A stretch of 64,000 nt of DNA, taken from the NCBI RefSeq assembly GCF_001305675.1, contig NZ_CP011853.1:3286001-3350000 (forward strand), read 5' to 3'. Of this stretch, positions 30,747-38,717 are shown piece by piece. The notes under the pieces were generated by a model, which was not told where the DNA came from, ran no database searches, and was given only the letters and a program-made list of their open reading frames with translations. This DNA is from Gordonia phthalatica (GTDB lineage Bacteria > Actinomycetota > Actinomycetes > Mycobacteriales > Mycobacteriaceae). Position numbers and translations under genes: made by a program. Position 1 is the first letter of the stretch. The number at the start of each line of letters is the position of its first letter.

Positions 30747-31075
30747 CCGATGTGAATCTGACCGAGCTCACCGCGGAACTGCTCGACGAGGCGCGCGCCG
30801 CGAAGTCCGGTCGCGCCGCCCAGACCGTCCGCGGGCACACCGAGCACCGGCTGCGGCACACGGTGATCGCCCTGACCGGCGGCTCCGAACTCGCCGACCA
30901 CGAGAGTCCCGGCGAGGCCACCCTCCAGGTGCTGTCGGGCTCCGTCCGCATCACCGCACCCGACGGTGAGTGGTCCGGCGCCGCCGGCGCCCTCGTCGAC
31001 ATCCCGCCCGTCCGCCACGGCCTCATCGCCGACGAGGATTCGGCGGTCCTGCTGACGGTCGCGCTGTCGGAGTAG
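30743..31075 (+). CDS. Small cupin-domain protein of the nar operon
   Basis: This 110-residue protein overlaps narK by four bases (ATGA). The core TEHRLRHTVIALTGGSELAD, LQVLSGSVRITAPDGEW and VDIPPVRHGLIADEDSAVLL is a single cupin barrel. The usual HxH metal motif is weak (a histidine at RHGL is kept), so metal binding is uncertain. Similar cupins occur next to nar genes in actinobacteria; their role is not established. Confidence 0.75.
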   Translation: MTDVNLTELTAELLDEARAAKSGRAAQTVRGHTEHRLRHTVIALTGGSELADHESPGEATLQVLSGSVRITAPDGEWSGAAGALVDIPPVRHGLIADEDSAVLLTVALSE

Positions 31076-31101
31076 CACCCGAATCGGAGACACCTCCGCC
31101 A

Positions 31102-31138
31102 TTGCACTTGTATCTGAATCCACCTACAGTTACAAGTG
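31102..31138 (+). promoter_or_regulatory. Promoter and overlapping operator of the antitoxin gene
   Basis: TTGCAC (31102-31107) and TACAGT (31125-31130) with a 17-base spacer form a good promoter. A perfect inverted repeat CACTTGTA (31105-31112) / TACAAGTG (31131-31138) brackets the spacer and -10, an arrangement suited to autorepression by the HTH protein encoded directly downstream. A GGAGG ribosome site follows at 31143-31147. Confidence 0.65.
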
Positions 31139-31154
31139 AAATTGGAGGCGGGCG

Positions 31155-31601
31155 ATGACGACGATCCCAAACAGCTCTGCGACATTCACCTCGCCCGAGC
31201 AAGCAGCCCAGGCGCGACGACTACGCCCGGCGTTGGCGAGCGCCCACAACCCCGAGTTCACGCTGCTGACCTCTGCCGAATCGGCACCCATTGCCATTCC
31301 AGAGGACCTCGCCACCGTGTTACGTTCCGTCGTCGATGCGATGTCACAAGGCGTGGCGATCACGATCACCCCCTTGCCCGACGAGCTGACGACAACGGTC
31401 GCGGCGCACGAATTGGGCGTCTCGCGCCCGACACTCATGAAGCTGATCGCAGACGGAAGACTGGAGGCCCACAAGGTCGGGTCCCACACCAGATTGATGA
31501 CCGCCGACGTCCACGCGCTCCGACGACAGCGACGCCATGAGCAGCGTCGAGCCTTCGACGAGTTGAGGCGTTACGAGCGCTCAATCGGGATCGACGAATA
31601 A
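31155..31601 (+). CDS. Excisionase-type HTH antitoxin (partner of a PIN toxin)
   Basis: This 148-residue protein has an N-terminal segment of unclear fold and a central MerR/excisionase-like helix-turn-helix (VAAHELGVSRPTLMKLIADG, LEAHKVGSHTRLMTADVHAL). It ends with a charged helix (RRQRRHEQRRAFDELRRYER). This architecture pairs with PIN-domain toxins in many actinobacteria, and a damaged PIN gene follows 48 bases later. An inverted repeat in its promoter is the likely self-binding site. The gene looks intact. Confidence 0.8.
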   Translation: MTTIPNSSATFTSPEQAAQARRLRPALASAHNPEFTLLTSAESAPIAIPEDLATVLRSVVDAMSQGVAITITPLPDELTTTVAAHELGVSRPTLMKLIADGRLEAHKVGSHTRLMTADVHALRRQRRHEQRRAFDELRRYERSIGIDE

Positions 31602-31649
31602 AACTACCCAAACGAGACATATCATCCGGCTTCTCTGTACGCTCGCGAC

Positions 31650-32076
31650 ATGGCATCTGGCGCACTCCGAGTCCTGCCCGACGCCAACATCTGGTTCTCC
31701 AGAACCCTCCGAGACTGGTTGGTGCTGATCCAACTCGAGCGAGACCGCCAACCCGATCCTGAACTACCGGGACCCGAAGGATGCGCACATTCACGCTGCG
31801 GCAGTCCAGCACCGCATCGACGTCGTCATCTCGAATAATGTGCGAGATCTCCGAAGGCACGGAGACACCGCGTCGGAGTTCGCGGTTCTAACCGCGGACG
31901 AGTTTCTGACCCTGGTCGACGACACCTCACCGAGCCTGGTTCAGGCCGTCACCAATCGCCAGCGCCGGTACTGGGCCGACCGACGACCGACCGTCACCCT
32001 GACCGCCGCGCTAGTCAGCGCCGGCGCACCAGAGTTTGCGAAGCGCGTCGAACGCCATCTCGAATCCAACGCGTGA
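31650..32076 (+). pseudogene. PIN-domain toxin with internal deletion and frameshift
   Basis: The start MASGALRVLPDANIWFSRTL, RDWLVLIQLE is the N-terminal strand and first acidic residue of a PIN ribonuclease. From about 31750 the continuation is in another frame: PILNYRDPKDAHIHAAAVQH, then RIDVVISNNVRDLRRHGDTA, which holds the later PIN acidic residues. It runs to the stop at 32076 (...ERHLESNA). Roughly 60 middle residues expected for this family are missing. The toxin should be dead while the antitoxin remains. Confidence 0.75.
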
Positions 32077-32177
32077 TCGGACCTCTTCCGCAGCCCCGTC
32101 CCCGTTCGGTCGAGCGAGACCGCGTATCGAGGCCACACCCGGACGGGACCGAGCGCACCGTCATCGTTCAGCCCGAC

Positions 32178-33287
32178 CTATCGATATTTGCGTCCCCCTG
32201 ACGCCGGTCCGAGGGCAAATCGCCCTCGGCTCGGTGCCACGGGGACGCAAATATCCGTACCGCCTGCGCGCGCCGCCAGCACCCGCATCTCCGTCGGCGT
32301 CAACCACACCCGCTCCCCCACGCCGGGCAGGCCCCCGCCCAGCGGGACCTCTGCGACCAGCCCGCTCTCGCTCTCGATCCGCACACGACCGCCGTGCATC
32401 GACACCGACCGCACGCGAGTGCGAACCGCGCCCGACGTCGTCGACAGCGTGACCTCATGCGGCACGACGATCCCGAACGCCTCTGCACCGTCGGCGATCT
32501 CGTCCGCTGCGACGCCGGGCAGCACGTCGTCGCCGACCACCAGCGCACCGTCGTCCCACCGGCCGTGCACCACGCAATAGCCGGCGAGGGCCGCGGTGAA
32601 GGGATGCCGCGGCGACGACGCCAACTGGGCGGGCGTCGCGTCGTCGACCACTGCGCCGCGATCCAGGACGAGGCAGCGGCTCGCCGACTGCCACGCGTCC
32701 GACAGCTCGTGCGTCACCAAAACGCTGGTGGTTCCGGTCCGCGACAGTTCCTCGGCCAGCATCCGGCGGATCGTCGGGGCGCTCTCGGCGTCGAGCGCCG
32801 CGAACGGCTCGTCGAGCAGCAGCACCTCCGGTTCTGCGGCCAGTGCCCGCGCGATCGCGACGCGCTGCTGCTGCCCGCCGGAGAGTCGCGCAGGCTTCCA
32901 CGAGCCGACACCCGGCAGTCCGATCCGCTCCAACCAGCCCTCGGCGACGGCCCGCGCCTCGCGCCGCGACCGGCCCTGCGACCGAGGCCCGAACGCGAGG
33001 TTGTCGAGCACACTCAGGTGCGGGAACAGTCGCGGCTTCTGCTCCAACAGGGCGATCCGACGCTGCTCGGGCGGGACGTGTGCGGTGCCGTCGAGCACCC
33101 GGTCGCCGACGCGGATCTCGCCCGTCATCGGCACCAGCCCGGCGAGCGCGCCGAGGATCGTCGACTTGCCCGCCCCGTTGGGGCCGAGGATGGCGAGGCA
33201 GTCGCCTGCGGGCACGTCGAACGCGGCGGACAGCGCGAAGCCGGCTCGGTCGACGATGATCTGCGCGTGCAGCGGGCGCCCGGTCAT
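32178..33287 (-). CDS. modC: Molybdate ABC transporter ATP-binding protein
   Basis: This 369-residue ATPase drives molybdate import. It has Walker A GPNGAGKST, signature LSGGQQQR, Walker B EVLLLDEP and a C-terminal TOBE-like molybdate-sensing part (SMHGGRVRIESESGLVAEVP). ATG 33287 overlaps the modB stop (ATGA). The last roughly 25 residues (GTDICVPVAPSRGRFALGPA...RKYR) are encoded by a large palindrome at 32183-32255, so the natural C-terminus seems to have been replaced or extended by a repeat. Confidence 0.93.
   Translation of the reverse strand: MTGRPLHAQIIVDRAGFALSAAFDVPAGDCLAILGPNGAGKSTILGALAGLVPMTGEIRVGDRVLDGTAHVPPEQRRIALLEQKPRLFPHLSVLDNLAFGPRSQGRSRREARAVAEGWLERIGLPGVGSWKPARLSGGQQQRVAIARALAAEPEVLLLDEPFAALDAESAPTIRRMLAEELSRTGTTSVLVTHELSDAWQSASRCLVLDRGAVVDDATPAQLASSPRHPFTAALAGYCVVHGRWDDGALVVGDDVLPGVAADEIADGAEAFGIVVPHEVTLSTTSGAVRTRVRSVSMHGGRVRIESESGLVAEVPLGGGLPGVGERVWLTPTEMRVLAARAGGTDICVPVAPSRGRFALGPASGGRKYR
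32183..32255. repeat. Nested palindrome overlapping the modC 3' end
   Basis: GATATTTGCGTCCCC (32183-32197) and its exact complement (32241-32255) form a 15-bp outer stem; CCGAGGGC (32209-32216) and GCCCTCGG (32222-32229) form an inner hairpin. The modC stop codon (32180-32178) lies directly beyond it. It may terminate the mod transcript. Its position inside the coding sequence suggests insertion of a palindromic element. Confidence 0.7.
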
Positions 33288-34072
33288 CGGATCGCGTCCT
33301 GTCGCCACGACCGCAGTCCCAGCACGATCACCGCGGTGCTCACCAGCAGGAGCAACGACAGTGCGACGGCCGAGTCCTGGGTGACCCCGACCCCGTTGAA
33401 CGCGGTGTAGATGGCCAGCGGCATGGTGCGGGTGACGCCGGGTGCGTTGCCTGCGAACAGGGCCGTGGCACCGAACTCGCCGAGCGCGCGGGCGAACGCC
33501 AGGGCGGCGCCCGCCGCCAGGCCCGGCAGGACCAGCGGCAGCGTGATCCTGCCCAGGACGCGCCAGCGGCCTGCACCGAGGGTGGCGGCGATCTGCTCGT
33601 AGCCGCAGTCCGCGGTCCGCAGCGCGCCGTCGAGGGTGATGACGTAGAACGGCATCGCGACGAAGGCCTGCGCCACCACCACCGCGGCGGTCGTGTACGG
33701 GAGGCTGTAGCCGGTCGCCTCGAACAGCGGCTTCCCCACCAGACCCGACCGCCCGAGCAGGGCGAGCAGCGCCAGGCCGCCTACCATCGGCGGCAGCACC
33801 AGCGGGATCAGGACCACCGCGCGCAGCACCGATGCGCGACGTCGTGCTGCGCGCGCGATCACCACGGCGAGCGGGGTGCCGAAGAGGACGCAGACGACCG
33901 TCGCGCACGCCGCGGTCACCAGCGACAGTCCCAGTGCGGTCATCGACGCGGACGAGAAGAGATCGTCGCCGAGGGTGCCCCACCGGACCCGCGACACCAA
34001 TCCGATGATCGGTGCCACGAGCAGCGCCAGCGCGATCAGCGCCGGCACGTAGAGGGGCTTGGGAATGGTCAC
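33284..34072 (-). CDS. modB: Molybdate ABC transporter permease
   Basis: This 262-residue inner-membrane permease starts at GTG 34072, overlapping the modA stop by four bases. About six helices are visible, with the EAA-loop EQIAATLGAGRWRVLGRITL that contacts ModC. LPPMVGGLALLALLGRSG and ARALGEFGATALFAGN are typical of ModB. A longer upstream frame is a shadow of modA. Confidence 0.95.
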   Translation of the reverse strand: MTIPKPLYVPALIALALLVAPIIGLVSRVRWGTLGDDLFSSASMTALGLSLVTAACATVVCVLFGTPLAVVIARAARRRASVLRAVVLIPLVLPPMVGGLALLALLGRSGLVGKPLFEATGYSLPYTTAAVVVAQAFVAMPFYVITLDGALRTADCGYEQIAATLGAGRWRVLGRITLPLVLPGLAAGAALAFARALGEFGATALFAGNAPGVTRTMPLAIYTAFNGVGVTQDSAVALSLLLLVSTAVIVLGLRSWRQDAIR

Positions 34073-34827
34073 GGCAGGCCGAACCCGTAGCGCTCCAGAA
34101 CCTTGCGGCCGGCGTCGGAGAGGACGAAGTCCACGAACGCCTGCGCGGCCTTCGGAGCCTCGGCGTTCTTCGTGACCGCGATCGGGTACCGATTGACGAC
34201 GGCGTCGGCACCGGCCGGGGTGATCCCGGTCAGGGCGTCGCCGGCGGCGGCGACGTCGGTCTTGTAGACCAGCCCGGCATCGGCCTCGCCCTGCTTCACC
34301 CGGGTGACGACCGAGGTCACGTTGGTCTCCTCGCTGACCGGCTTCACGGTGACGCGGGCGGAGTCGAGCAGGGTGCGCGACGCCGTGCCGCACGGGACCT
34401 GCGGCGCGCACAGGACGGTCGCCACACCCGGCTTCGCGAGGTCGGCGAGGCCGACGATGTGCTTCGGATTGCCCGGTGCCACCGCGATCTGGAGCGTGTT
34501 GGTGGCGAAGATCGCGCCGGTGCCTGTGATGCCCTTCGCGGTGACCGGTTGCAGACTGGCCTCGTTGGCGAAGGCGACGACGTCGACGTCCGCGCCCTCG
34601 ACGATCTGGGTGGCGAGCGCCTGCGAGCCGTCGTAGACGATCGGCGCCACCGAGTACTCGGGGGCCGCGGCGGTGAACTGCTCGGCGAGGTCGTCGAAGA
34701 CGCCTTGCAGCGAGGCTGCGGCGAAGATGGTGATCCGGTCACCGGCTTTCTGGTCGGCGTCGTTGCTCGCGCATCCGGTCAGCACCAGCGCGAGCGCCGC
34801 GAGGAGCGCGAGGGCCTTCCTGTTCAT
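34069..34827 (-). CDS. modA: Molybdate-binding lipoprotein
   Basis: ModA captures molybdate outside the membrane. The 252-residue protein has a lipoprotein signal with lipobox LTGC (Cys19), then ITIFAAASLQGVFDDLAEQF, YDGSQALATQIVEGADVDVV and the C-terminal NRYPIAVTKNAEAP...FVDFVLSDAGRKVL of the family. Ser residues in AAASL and DGSQ are the usual oxyanion contacts. ATG 34827 overlaps the regulator stop, so all four genes are coupled. Confidence 0.95.
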   Translation of the reverse strand: MNRKALALLAALALVLTGCASNDADQKAGDRITIFAAASLQGVFDDLAEQFTAAAPEYSVAPIVYDGSQALATQIVEGADVDVVAFANEASLQPVTAKGITGTGAIFATNTLQIAVAPGNPKHIVGLADLAKPGVATVLCAPQVPCGTASRTLLDSARVTVKPVSEETNVTSVVTRVKQGEADAGLVYKTDVAAAGDALTGITPAGADAVVNRYPIAVTKNAEAPKAAQAFVDFVLSDAGRKVLERYGFGLP

Positions 34828-35231
34828 CCGCGGGCCCCGCTCTGCGTCTCGACGATGACGGTCGTCGCCTTCACGGTGGCGGTCGCGAGGGACCCGATCT
34901 CCAGCCCCAGGTCACGGACGGCTTCGGTGGACATCAACGACACCACGCGGTGCGGTCCGCAGCGCATCTCCACCTGGCTCATCACCGGGTCGGACTGCAC
35001 GTGGGTGACGATGCCGACGAACCGATTACGGGCACTGGTCGCACGGTCGACCGGATCGTGCTGGGCCGCGTCGTCGGCACTGAGGAAGGCGGCGAGGTCG
35101 GCTCCGTCGATCACCGTGCGCCCCGCGTCATCGGTGCCGGACGGCACGCGGCCCTGGTCGATCCAGCGGCGCAGCGTGTCGTCGCTGACGCCGAGCAACT
35201 CTGCCGCGTCACGCACCTTGAATACGGTCAC
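34824..35231 (-). CDS. HTH-TOBE (Mop-like) molybdate-responsive regulator
   Basis: An N-terminal excisionase/MerR-like helix-turn-helix (TVFKVRDAAELLGVSDDTLR, RWIDQGRVPSG) is joined to a C-terminal TOBE/Mop domain (NRFVGIVTHVQSDPVMSQVE, GSLATATVKATTVIVET) that in related proteins binds molybdate. I prefer GTG 35231 (135 residues). A TTG at 35252 would place the first codons inside a palindrome that looks like an operator. It heads the modABC operon with a four-base overlap, so it probably controls its own operon by molybdate level; that is inference. Confidence 0.82.
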   Translation of the reverse strand: MTVFKVRDAAELLGVSDDTLRRWIDQGRVPSGTDDAGRTVIDGADLAAFLSADDAAQHDPVDRATSARNRFVGIVTHVQSDPVMSQVEMRCGPHRVVSLMSTEAVRDLGLEIGSLATATVKATTVIVETQSGARG

Positions 35232-35244
35232 ATCTGAAGAATCT

Positions 35245-35260
35245 ATCCGCAACTGCGGAT
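35245..35260. promoter_or_regulatory. Candidate operator of the mod operon
   Basis: A perfect palindrome ATCCGCA-AC-TGCGGAT lies directly in front of the HTH-TOBE gene, where the promoter or start region must be. It is a natural binding site for a dimeric helix-turn-helix regulator, most simply the product of the adjacent gene. Confidence 0.55.
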
Positions 35261-35303
35261 CAACAGGGGGTCGACAGCCGCATTCGCGACCTTAGTCCCG
35301 GAA

Positions 35304-35639
35304 TCAGCGGTCGACGACGGCCCCGTCGTACAGCTTGACCGCGTCGAGCAGGCTGAGCGATCGGTCGGTGACGCGGAGTCTGCGGATTCCGGCCGTACGG
35401 CTCTCCGCGCCGTCGACCACCTCGCGAACTCGATCCGCGGACCACACGACGTCATCGCTCGCCTCGGCCTCCGCCGCCTGACGACTCCGCGACCAGAAGC
35501 CGATCCCGACCGCCAGCAGGAGGACGGCGAAGCCGAACGCCTGCAGCCACTGCGCGCCGATCGCCGAGAACACCAGACCGATCGGCGACAGCACCAGGGC
35601 GGCGATCCTGCCCCACTTCTCGAGTCGATCGAGCATCAC
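35304..35639 (-). CDS. Small two-helix membrane protein of unknown function
   Basis: This 111-residue protein starts at GTG 35639 or ATG 35636 (GAAGGTGG ribosome site). Residues 9-50 hold two adjacent hydrophobic segments (IAALVLSPIGLVFSAIGAQW, LQAFGFAVLLLAVGIGFW). The rest is soluble with RIRRLRVTDRSLSLLDAVKL-like content (begins GIRRLRV) and may be cytosolic. I do not recognise the family. It lies between the mod operon and the divergent moeA. Confidence 0.6.
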   Translation of the reverse strand: MMLDRLEKWGRIAALVLSPIGLVFSAIGAQWLQAFGFAVLLLAVGIGFWSRSRQAAEAEASDDVVWSADRVREVVDGAESRTAGIRRLRVTDRSLSLLDAVKLYDGAVVDR

Positions 35640-35762
35640 GCCACCTTCATCGGCCGGACTGACAGTGCAGACACCCTAGCAACAGCGAGGGCAGTCACGC
35701 CCGATTCGATGCCTTCCGCGATAGGGTTGTTTCATGGCTGCTGCCACTTTTTCAGGAACTCG

Positions 35763-36965
35763 ATGATCACCGTCGACGAGCACCGCGCCCGCGTTCTCGC
35801 GGCCGCGCCGCCGCTGCCCGCGATCGCCCAGCTGATCTCCGACTCCACCGGCCTGGTCCTGGCCGAGGACGTCGTGAACCGTTGGCCCGTACCGCTTTTC
35901 GACAACTCCGGGATGGACGGGTACGCCGTGCACCGGGCCGACGCCACCGTCGGCGCCACGCTGCGGGTGGTTGCCGACGTCCCCGCGGGCAGCCCCGAGG
36001 ATCCGGCGATGGCAGCCGGTGAAGCGGTCCGCATCATGACCGGCGCGCCGGTCCCCACGGCCGCCGACGCCGTCGTCCCGCTGGAGCACACCGATCTGGG
36101 CACCGCGATCTCCGAGGCAGCGCCTGAGACCATCACGATCACCGTGGAGCCGAAGGAGCACGCGCACATCCGTCGCACGGGCGAGGACACACCTGCCGGG
36201 TCCGTCGCCGTCGCCGCGGGAACCGTGCTGGGGCCGTGGCAGTTGTCGGCGATCGCGTCGGCCGGGCACGAGACCATCCTCGTCCACCGCAAGCCGCGCG
36301 TCGCGATCATCTCCACCGGCTCCGAACTCATCGACCCGTCCGGCACGCCCGAACGCGGGCAGATCCCCGAGTCCAACTCGGTGCTGCTCGCCGCCGCCGT
36401 CACCCAGGCGGGCGCCGAGGTCGCCGCGGTGACCCGTGTCCCCGACGACGAGCACGCCCTGCGCTCGGTTCTCACCGGCCTCGATGTGGACGCAGCCATC
36501 CTGACCGGCGGCGCCAGCGTCGGCGCCTTCGATATCGTCAAGGCCGTCCTCGACGGCACCGGGAGCATCGAGTTCACCACCGTCGCCATGCAGCCGGGCA
36601 AGCCGCAGGGGTTCGGACTCACCGAGTTCGGCGTCCCCGCGTTCTGCCTGCCCGGCAATCCGGTGAGCGTCGCGGTGTCGTTCGAGATGTTCGTGCGCCC
36701 CGCCCTCCGGCAGATGGCGGGCCTGCACGACATCGACCGTCCCCGCGTCATCCGCACCGCCGCCGCGTCGTGGCGCCGGAAGCCGGGCCGCGTGCAGATC
36801 CTGCCCGTGGTCTTCGACGACGAGACCGTCCGCCCCGCCTCGCGCGGCGGCAGCGGCTCGCACCTGGTGACCTCGCTGGCCGACGCCACCGCCCTCGCCC
36901 TCATCCCCGCCGACGTGGACCACGTGTCCGAAGGAGATCGCGTCACCGTGATGGTGCTGTCATGA
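35763..36965 (+). CDS. moeA: Molybdopterin molybdotransferase
   Basis: MoeA inserts molybdate into adenylylated molybdopterin, releasing AMP. The protein is 400 residues from ATG 35763. It has the N-terminal FDNSGMDGYAVHRAD, GEAVRIMTGAPVPTAADAVV, the MPT-binding GSELIDP...GQIPESNS, LTGGASVGAFDIVKAVL and the C-terminal domain IV. It starts moeA-moaC-mobA-DUF6457-moaD, in which every gene overlaps the next by four bases. Confidence 0.95.
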   Translation: MITVDEHRARVLAAAPPLPAIAQLISDSTGLVLAEDVVNRWPVPLFDNSGMDGYAVHRADATVGATLRVVADVPAGSPEDPAMAAGEAVRIMTGAPVPTAADAVVPLEHTDLGTAISEAAPETITITVEPKEHAHIRRTGEDTPAGSVAVAAGTVLGPWQLSAIASAGHETILVHRKPRVAIISTGSELIDPSGTPERGQIPESNSVLLAAAVTQAGAEVAAVTRVPDDEHALRSVLTGLDVDAAILTGGASVGAFDIVKAVLDGTGSIEFTTVAMQPGKPQGFGLTEFGVPAFCLPGNPVSVAVSFEMFVRPALRQMAGLHDIDRPRVIRTAAASWRRKPGRVQILPVVFDDETVRPASRGGSGSHLVTSLADATALALIPADVDHVSEGDRVTVMVLS

Positions 36966-37447
36966 GCAGTGACGACATGCGGCAGCCGTTCACGCATCTC
37001 GATTCGGCCGGTCAGGCTCGGATGGTCGACGTGACCGAAAAGCAGCCGACCGTCCGCAGCGCGACCGCCGCGGGCTTCGTCCGCTGCTCGGCGACCATCG
37101 TCGCCGCCCTGCGCGACGGCACCGTCCCCAAGGGCGATGTCCTCGCCGTCGCGCGGATCGCCGGGATCGCCGCCGCCAAGCGGACTCCTGAGCTGCTACC
37201 GCTCGCGCACGTCATCGGCGTGCACGGCGCGAGCGTCGACCTGGAGATCGTCGACGACGGTGTCACCGTCTCCGCCACCGTCCGCACCGCGGACCGCACC
37301 GGCGTGGAGATGGAGGCGTTGACCGCGGTCAGCGTCGCCGCGCTCGCCCTGGTCGACATGGTCAAGGGCCTCGACAAATCGGTCGAGATCGAGAACATCC
37401 GGCTGCTCCGCAAGACCGGCGGCAAGAGTGGAGACTGGATCCGATGA
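36962..37447 (+). CDS. moaC: Cyclic pyranopterin monophosphate synthase
   Basis: MoaC works with MoaA to convert GTP to cPMP, the first stable precursor. At 161 residues it has FTHLDSAGQARMVDVTEKQP, TPELLPLAHVIGVHG (the usual His-containing active-site loop) and GVEMEALTAVSVAALALVDM, then DMVKGLDKS. ATG 36962 overlaps the moeA stop. Confidence 0.95.
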   Translation: MSSDDMRQPFTHLDSAGQARMVDVTEKQPTVRSATAAGFVRCSATIVAALRDGTVPKGDVLAVARIAGIAAAKRTPELLPLAHVIGVHGASVDLEIVDDGVTVSATVRTADRTGVEMEALTAVSVAALALVDMVKGLDKSVEIENIRLLRKTGGKSGDWIR

Positions 37448-38022
37448 CCGCAGCCATCATCCTCGCCGGCGGTCGTGCCAGTCGACTCGACGGCGCCGAC
37501 AAGGCGGCCGTCGAGATCGGCGGACGTCCGCTGATCGACGCCGCGTTCGCCGCCGTGTCCGGAGCGTCGCCGGTCATCGCTGTCGGACCGGAGTCCGTCA
37601 CCCGGAACGGCGTGACGGTGGTTCGGGAGGATCCGCCGTTCGGTGGGCCGGTCGCCGGGATCCACGCCGCCCTCGGCCACCTCGACACAGTCGGCGCTCC
37701 GACCGAGACCTGGCTGCTGGCCTGCGATCTTCCGCGCGCGGAGCTGATCGTCGCGCAGTTGCACGACGTGCCGATTCCCGAGGACGCCGACGGCGTGGTC
37801 CTCGTCGACGCCGACGGCCGCGAGCAGTGGCTGGCCGGGCGTTACCGGGTGGCATCGCTGCGGGCCTCGCTCGACGGTCTGCCCGATGTGCGCGACGTCG
37901 CCGTCCGACGCCTGCTGGCCCCGCTGAACCTGCACACCGTCACCGACCGCATCGGCGCGACGCTCGATCTCGACACCTGGGCCGACGTGAACAGCTACCG
38001 CAATCAGGAGGACCCCGTATGA
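37444..38022 (+). CDS. mobA: Molybdenum cofactor guanylyltransferase
   Basis: MobA attaches GMP to molybdopterin to make the guanine-dinucleotide cofactor required by NarG. At 192 residues it has the nucleotide-binding LAGGRASRLDGADKA, REDPPFGGPVAGIHAAL and the metal-site LLACDLPRAE. ATG 37444 overlaps the moaC stop by four bases. Confidence 0.93.
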   Translation: MTAAIILAGGRASRLDGADKAAVEIGGRPLIDAAFAAVSGASPVIAVGPESVTRNGVTVVREDPPFGGPVAGIHAALGHLDTVGAPTETWLLACDLPRAELIVAQLHDVPIPEDADGVVLVDADGREQWLAGRYRVASLRASLDGLPDVRDVAVRRLLAPLNLHTVTDRIGATLDLDTWADVNSYRNQEDPV

Positions 38023-38282
38023 GCACCTATCCGCCCGGGCTGGATCGATGGGCCGCCGAGGTGGCGCCCGCCCTCGGACTCGGTGACGCGCAGGTCCCGA
38101 CCGGCCTGCTACTGGACGTCACCCGCGACGTCGCGCACTCGGTCCTGCGTCCCGCCGGACCCATCACCACGTATCTGATCGGCCTCGCCGTCGCGAACGG
38201 CATGAGCGCCGACGACGCCGCCGCAAAGATTCGCGAGTTGGTCGAGGCCAAGGAACTGGCCCGGGAGGAGACGCCGGAGTGA
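38019..38282 (+). CDS. DUF6457-type small protein of Moco clusters
   Basis: This 87-residue soluble protein overlaps mobA and moaD by four bases each. PPGLDRWAAEVAPALGL, LLLDVTRDVAHSVLRPAGPI, TTYLIGLAVANG match the small helical DUF6457 proteins that sit in actinobacterial molybdenum-cofactor operons. Strict coupling suggests a part in cofactor synthesis, but no role is established. Confidence 0.75.
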   Translation: MSTYPPGLDRWAAEVAPALGLGDAQVPTGLLLDVTRDVAHSVLRPAGPITTYLIGLAVANGMSADDAAAKIRELVEAKELAREETPE

Positions 38283-38515
38283 TCATCCGCTACTTCGCCG
38301 GTGCCGCCGAGGCCGCGGGCCGCAAGGAGCAGCCCTTCGACGGCGACCTCACCGTCGCCGATCTGAAGTCGCGCCTCTCCGACGAGCACGGTCCGGAGTT
38401 CGCCCGTGTGCTGACCGCCTGCTCGGTCCTCGTCGACGGCACCCGCGCCACCGACGAGACCTTCGCCGCGACTGGAGCGACAGTCGACGTGCTCCCCCCG
38501 TTCGCGGGCGGGTAG
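38279..38515 (+). CDS. moaD: Molybdopterin synthase small subunit (sulfur carrier)
   Basis: This 78-residue beta-grasp protein starts at GTG 38279 and ends PPFAGG, the double-glycine tail that becomes a thiocarboxylate and donates sulfur within MoaD-MoaE. It is the last gene of the plus-strand operon. The 200-base convergent spacer to moaA (38516-38717) shows no clear hairpin terminator or gene. Confidence 0.93.
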   Translation: MIIRYFAGAAEAAGRKEQPFDGDLTVADLKSRLSDEHGPEFARVLTACSVLVDGTRATDETFAATGATVDVLPPFAGG

Positions 38516-38717
38516 GCACAGTCGCTTTTCACCCCGCTTCGACGCCGGTAGAGCGCGCCCTTCCCCACCGCTGGCCGAGGCGCGCGGCGACTCCACAGCC
38601 CCTCCACACGCTGGTCGAGCCGCTCGGGGACGAAGTCACAGAGCGTGTCGAGGCCGCCGCGGTCACTCAACCCGTCAACGTGGCAACACTCTGAGCCAGA
38701 CGGTGCTACCGGTCCCC

